From assembly GCA_964544345.1 (NCBI GenBank), contig CAZJBT010000016.1, forward strand, positions 1 through 22,042: a stretch of 22,042 bases of DNA, given 5' to 3'. Below the pieces are notes generated by a model. The model worked only from the letters and a program-made list of their open reading frames with translations, did no database searches and was not told where the DNA came from. The position numbers and the translations under genes were made by a program. The first letter of the stretch is position 1, and each line of letters begins with the position of its first letter. Below are positions 21,520 to 22,042 of this stretch, one piece after another. This DNA comes from CAKTOF01 sp964544345. Lineage in GTDB: Bacteria; Bacillota; Clostridia; Oscillospirales; Oscillospiraceae.

Positions 21520-21869
21520 ATCAGTCGAATGCCTCCCCATAGGATGATAAGGCCGAGCGCCTTGTGAAGAAAGCCTGCCGGGATCTTTTTGAACAGCAGC
21601 CCACCGAGCAGGCCGCCGGCCAAGCCGCCGATCAGATAGGGGAGCGCCAGGGGAAAGTCGAGCGCTCCGTGCACGCAGTATACGACCAGCGACACGAGAC
21701 ACAGCGGCAGAATGATGCTCAGCGCCGTCGCGAACGCCTTCTTGTCGTCGAGCTTGCACCAGCGGGTCAAAAGCGGCACGAGGATCATGCCGCCGCCCGC
21801 ACCGAACAGTCCGTTGGCCGCCCCGGCGAGCAGCCCGCTGACGGCAAATTTCACAGTGTCGTGCTTCAA
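21504..21869 (-). CDS. Half-size TSUP (TauE/SafE) membrane protein, first of a pair
   Basis: This is a 121-residue protein. I chose TTG 21869 because GGGAGGG lies eight bases upstream and the family's first helix follows at once (KHDTVKFAVSGLLAG). Upstream the frame crosses the promoter and hairpin. The repeat signature AANGLFGAGGGMILVPLL matches the first half of TSUP proteins; further hydrophobic segments include SIILPLCLVSLVVYCVHG and YLIGGLAGGLLGGLLF. It corresponds to the N-terminal half of a 250-residue TSUP transporter and is coupled to the second half by a 16-base overlap. Confidence 0.82.
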   Translation of the reverse strand: MKHDTVKFAVSGLLAGAANGLFGAGGGMILVPLLTRWCKLDDKKAFATALSIILPLCLVSLVVYCVHGALDFPLALPYLIGGLAGGLLGGLLFKKIPAGFLHKALGLIILWGGIRLIWPVF

Positions 21870-21873
21870 AAGC

Positions 21874-21915
21874 AAATCCCTCCCGCGTCTTAGTTTGGAC
21901 GCGGGAGGGATTTTT
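21874..21915. terminator. Perfect 16-base hairpin at the start of the TSUP transcript
   Basis: aaatccctcccgcgtc (21874-21889) pairs fully with 21898-21913 across an 8-base loop. On the plus strand it runs into T5 and looks like a terminator, though no plus-strand gene precedes it nearby. On the minus strand its 3' arm contains the GGGAGGG ribosome site of the first TSUP gene. Confidence 0.7.
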
Positions 21916-21940
21916 ATGCCGGAAAAGCAGAGCCTGTCAA
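21912..21940 (-). promoter_or_regulatory. Promoter of the TSUP pair
   Basis: On the minus strand TTGACA (21940-21935), a 17-base spacer and ATAAAA (21917-21912). The start near 21905 would put the lower stem CCCGCGTC / GACGCGGG at the very 5' end of the mRNA. Confidence 0.5.
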
Positions 21941-21959
21941 GGAATGCGGTAAAGAAAAG

Positions 21960-21984
21960 AACAAGGCCGCCCAATGGGCAGCCT
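21960..21984 (-). terminator. Terminator of the gene entering from the right edge
   Basis: A hairpin with arms aaggccgccca and tgggcagcctt (one mismatch) lies at 21963-21985; on the minus strand it is followed by GTTCTTTTC. It sits a few bases after a TGA at 21991-21989. Confidence 0.6.
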
Positions 21985-21988
21985 TGCT

Positions 21989-22042
21989 TCAGCTTGTCAA
22001 AAAAGCCTCGCAGAGTTTCGCCGCCGCAGCGGCGAAATCAAA
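21989..22042 (-). CDS. C-terminal end of an unidentified minus-strand gene (partial)
   Basis: The minus strand reads FDFAAAAAKLCEAFLTS and then TGA at 21991-21989, followed at once by a terminator-like hairpin. The codons and the placement before a terminator suggest the end of a real gene whose body lies outside the window. Its sequence also forms a 9-base hairpin (tttcgccgc / gcggcgaaa, 22016-22037). Too little is present to name a family. Confidence 0.4.
   Translation of the reverse strand, partial: FDFAAAAAKLCEAFLTS

Noticed and set aside
1..22042. tRNA genes, rRNA, CRISPR arrays, insertion sequences
   Set aside because: Reading both strands gave no cloverleaf, no repeat-spacer pattern and no transposase motifs.

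Overview
The window looks like chromosomal DNA from a high-GC member of the Clostridia, most likely the Oscillospiraceae. The reasons are AGGAGG-type ribosome binding sites, TTGACA/TATAAT-like promoters with 17-base spacers, a Firmicutes-type L10 leader, the rpmG-secE-nusG-rplKAJL order, and a prepilin-like protein of a style I associate with gut Oscillospiraceae. The taxon is an inference; there is no rRNA here. The sequence is draft quality: there is a 10-N gap inside rplK, and three putative single-base indels all sit in short G runs.

Left part, plus strand (1-8522). An ABC-F ATPase is cut by the window edge and is translationally coupled to a YdcF/DUF218 membrane-anchored protein. A broken prepilin-like gene follows, ending at a strong terminator. 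A clear promoter then starts a tightly coupled operon: a frameshifted MarR regulator, an SCP-2-like lipid-binding protein, an iron-containing alcohol dehydrogenase and an aldehyde dehydrogenase. After a terminator, a second strong promoter drives an acyl-CoA synthetase. Together these genes could carry an alcohol through aldehyde and acid to an acyl-CoA, with the small protein as a lipid carrier; this is inference.

Middle, minus strand (8574-15538). A row of three perfect hairpins separates the convergent blocks. A Crp/Fnr-family regulator, a lipoprotein substrate-binding protein, a permease and an ATPase form one NitT/TauT-type ABC importer operon, with a palindrome just after the promoter. 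Upstream of it lies the ribosomal/transcription block rpmG-secE-nusG-rplK-rplA-rplJ-rplL. That block has a main promoter, a probable L1 site before rplK, and an internal promoter plus L10 leader/attenuator before rplJ. It ends at a terminator; rpoB does not follow rplL.

Right part (15516-22042). RuvX/YqgF is divergent from rpmG. It converges on a minus-strand set made of an MFS transporter, a 1182-residue protein with two tandem right-handed beta-helix-like halves and no visible export signal, and two half-size TSUP (TauE/SafE) membrane proteins. The last 17 codons of another minus-strand gene lie at the edge. The duplicated beta-helix protein is the least explained object in the window. I saw no tRNA, rRNA, CRISPR array or insertion sequence.
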